From assembly GCA_022561255.1 (NCBI GenBank), contig JADFRO010000025.1, forward strand, positions 1 through 15,461: DNA of 15,461 nucleotides, given 5' to 3'. The notes beneath the pieces are model-generated. The model searched no databases. It was not told where the DNA came from and saw only the letters and a program-made list of their open reading frames with translations. Shown piece by piece: positions 15,163 to 15,461 of this stretch. The first letter of the stretch is position 1; each line of letters opens with the position of its first letter. Made by a program: the position numbers and the translations under genes. The DNA comes from Planctomycetota bacterium (GTDB taxonomy: Bacteria; Planctomycetota; Phycisphaerae; UBA1845).

Positions 15163-15191
15163 ATCGTACCAAGTAGATTCCCCAATGTCAC
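15163..15191 (-). promoter_or_regulatory. Candidate sigma-70 promoter of the four-gene operon
   Basis: On the minus strand GTGACA (15191-15186, five of six matches to TTGACA) is followed after exactly 17 bp by TACGAT (15168-15163, four of six matches to TATAAT). An A/T-rich stretch lies just upstream (15192-15220), as in UP elements. The start site would fall near 15155, giving a leader of about 200 nt. No other gene stands between this and the head-repeat gene. The match is moderate and untested. Confidence 0.35.
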
Positions 15192-15194
15192 GAA

Positions 15195-15219
15195 AAAAGT
15201 CCTCGTATGCAGGATTTTT
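15195..15219. terminator. A-tract/T-tract hairpin between the operon promoter and the transposase
   Basis: The arms aaaagtcct and aggattttt pair over 9 bp (one G-T) around the loop cgtatgc. Read on the plus strand the stem ends in five T. The GC part is only three pairs, so termination would be weak. It lies between divergently oriented units, so it may limit transcription entering the transposase or may simply be an A/T-rich upstream promoter element. Confidence 0.3.
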
Positions 15220-15275
15220 CAATTTTCTTGTCGTGGATGGCCGAGTGTCAGCATTTGGTCAACGAGGACCGTGTT

Positions 15276-15461
15276 ATGTTGAAGTCCGTTTCGTTGTTTG
15301 AAGCGCTCGGGAAGGTGCCTGATCCCCGTGGGGGCCAGGGTCGACGTCATCCGTTGCCGGCGATTTTGACGCTGGCGGCGGTGGCGATGCTGTCGGGGGC
15401 GCGCAGCCTGTATGCGATCGCGCAGTTTGGCCGGGATCGGGGCCAATCGTTCGTACGGGCC
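15276..15461 (+). CDS. ISAs1-family transposase, N-terminus (cut by window end)
   Basis: The first 62 residues read MLKSVSLFEALGKVPDPRGG, then QGRRHPLPAILTLAAVAMLS, then GARSLYAIAQFGRDRGQSFV and RA at the edge. The 'F..L..VPDPR...GRRHPL..IL.LA..AML.GARS..AIA.WGR' pattern is the N-terminal domain of ISAs1-family transposases (once called H-repeat-associated proteins), DDE enzymes that normally run to about 370 residues. GAGGA (15264-15268) is well placed before the ATG, which supports the start. Nothing in the visible part is broken, so the element may be active. It is oriented away from the operon; its catalytic acids would lie beyond the window. Confidence 0.9.
   Translation, partial: MLKSVSLFEALGKVPDPRGGQGRRHPLPAILTLAAVAMLSGARSLYAIAQFGRDRGQSFVRA

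Larger units (their letters stand above)
14953..15275. other. Intergenic region between the operon and the ISAs1-type transposase
   Basis: This 323-bp stretch holds the candidate promoter, the 27-nt palindrome, two smaller hairpins and the ribosome site of the head-repeat gene. Short open frames cross it on both strands, but none has a convincing start, family resemblance or conserved motif. The left end of the insertion sequence must lie somewhere in the right part; I could not place its terminal repeat because the other end is outside the window. Confidence 0.7.

Noticed and set aside
15007..15222. 71-codon minus-strand frame between operon and transposase
   Set aside because: No convincing start context, no family resemblance, and it overlaps the candidate promoter and hairpins; treated as noncoding.

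Overview
The window looks like chromosomal DNA of a moderately GC-rich, IS-laden bacterium, most likely a planctomycete or a relative in the PVC group. The clues are protein style: large Sec-exported multi-domain proteins, 'DCNGNG.SDVCD' calcium-loop phrases, dispersed Cys cassettes of the form C-x-G-G-x3-G-x2-C-x4-D-C, and a dockerin-like C-terminus (DGDVDLRDWAWLQ). The taxonomic call is an inference from memory of such proteins; there is no rRNA or housekeeping gene to confirm it.

Layout. Positions 1-446 hold a decayed, truncated IS256/mutator-type transposase (minus strand, in-frame amber codon), followed by two near-identical 22-bp direct repeats (450-500). From 14952 down to 516 run four tightly packed minus-strand genes with gaps of 19, -4 and 4 bp, so almost certainly one operon of about 14.4 kb. 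In transcription order they are: (1) a 607-aa secreted protein with eight exact 15-residue YadA-head-type repeats; (2) a 736-aa secreted protein with an N-terminal 'GWNS' motif and a C-terminal His/Asp-rich motif; (3) a giant 3247-aa secreted protein; (4) a 212-aa secreted protein ending in a duplicated dockerin-like segment. A 323-bp upstream region (14953-15275) holds a candidate sigma-70 promoter, a 27-nt palindrome and two further hairpins. At the right edge the N-terminus of an ISAs1-family transposase begins on the plus strand (15276 to the window end).

The most interesting object is the giant protein. It has a Sec signal, then RTX nonapeptides at the N-terminus (not the usual C-terminal place), calcium-loop repeats, about fifteen Cys cassettes, and roughly 1200 C-terminal residues that are largely helical. 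The last 600 residues follow a helix / hydrophobic Gly-Ala segment / helix / beta-domain order that resembles, by eye, the pore-forming and C-terminal part of Tc-toxin A subunits. Together with the head-repeat protein and two small secreted partners, the operon could encode a large cell-surface or released particle (adhesin, toxin-like or nutrient-capture complex). No gene here has a proven function; the system-level reading is inference. Nearly all plus-strand open frames inside 516-14952 are antisense shadows.
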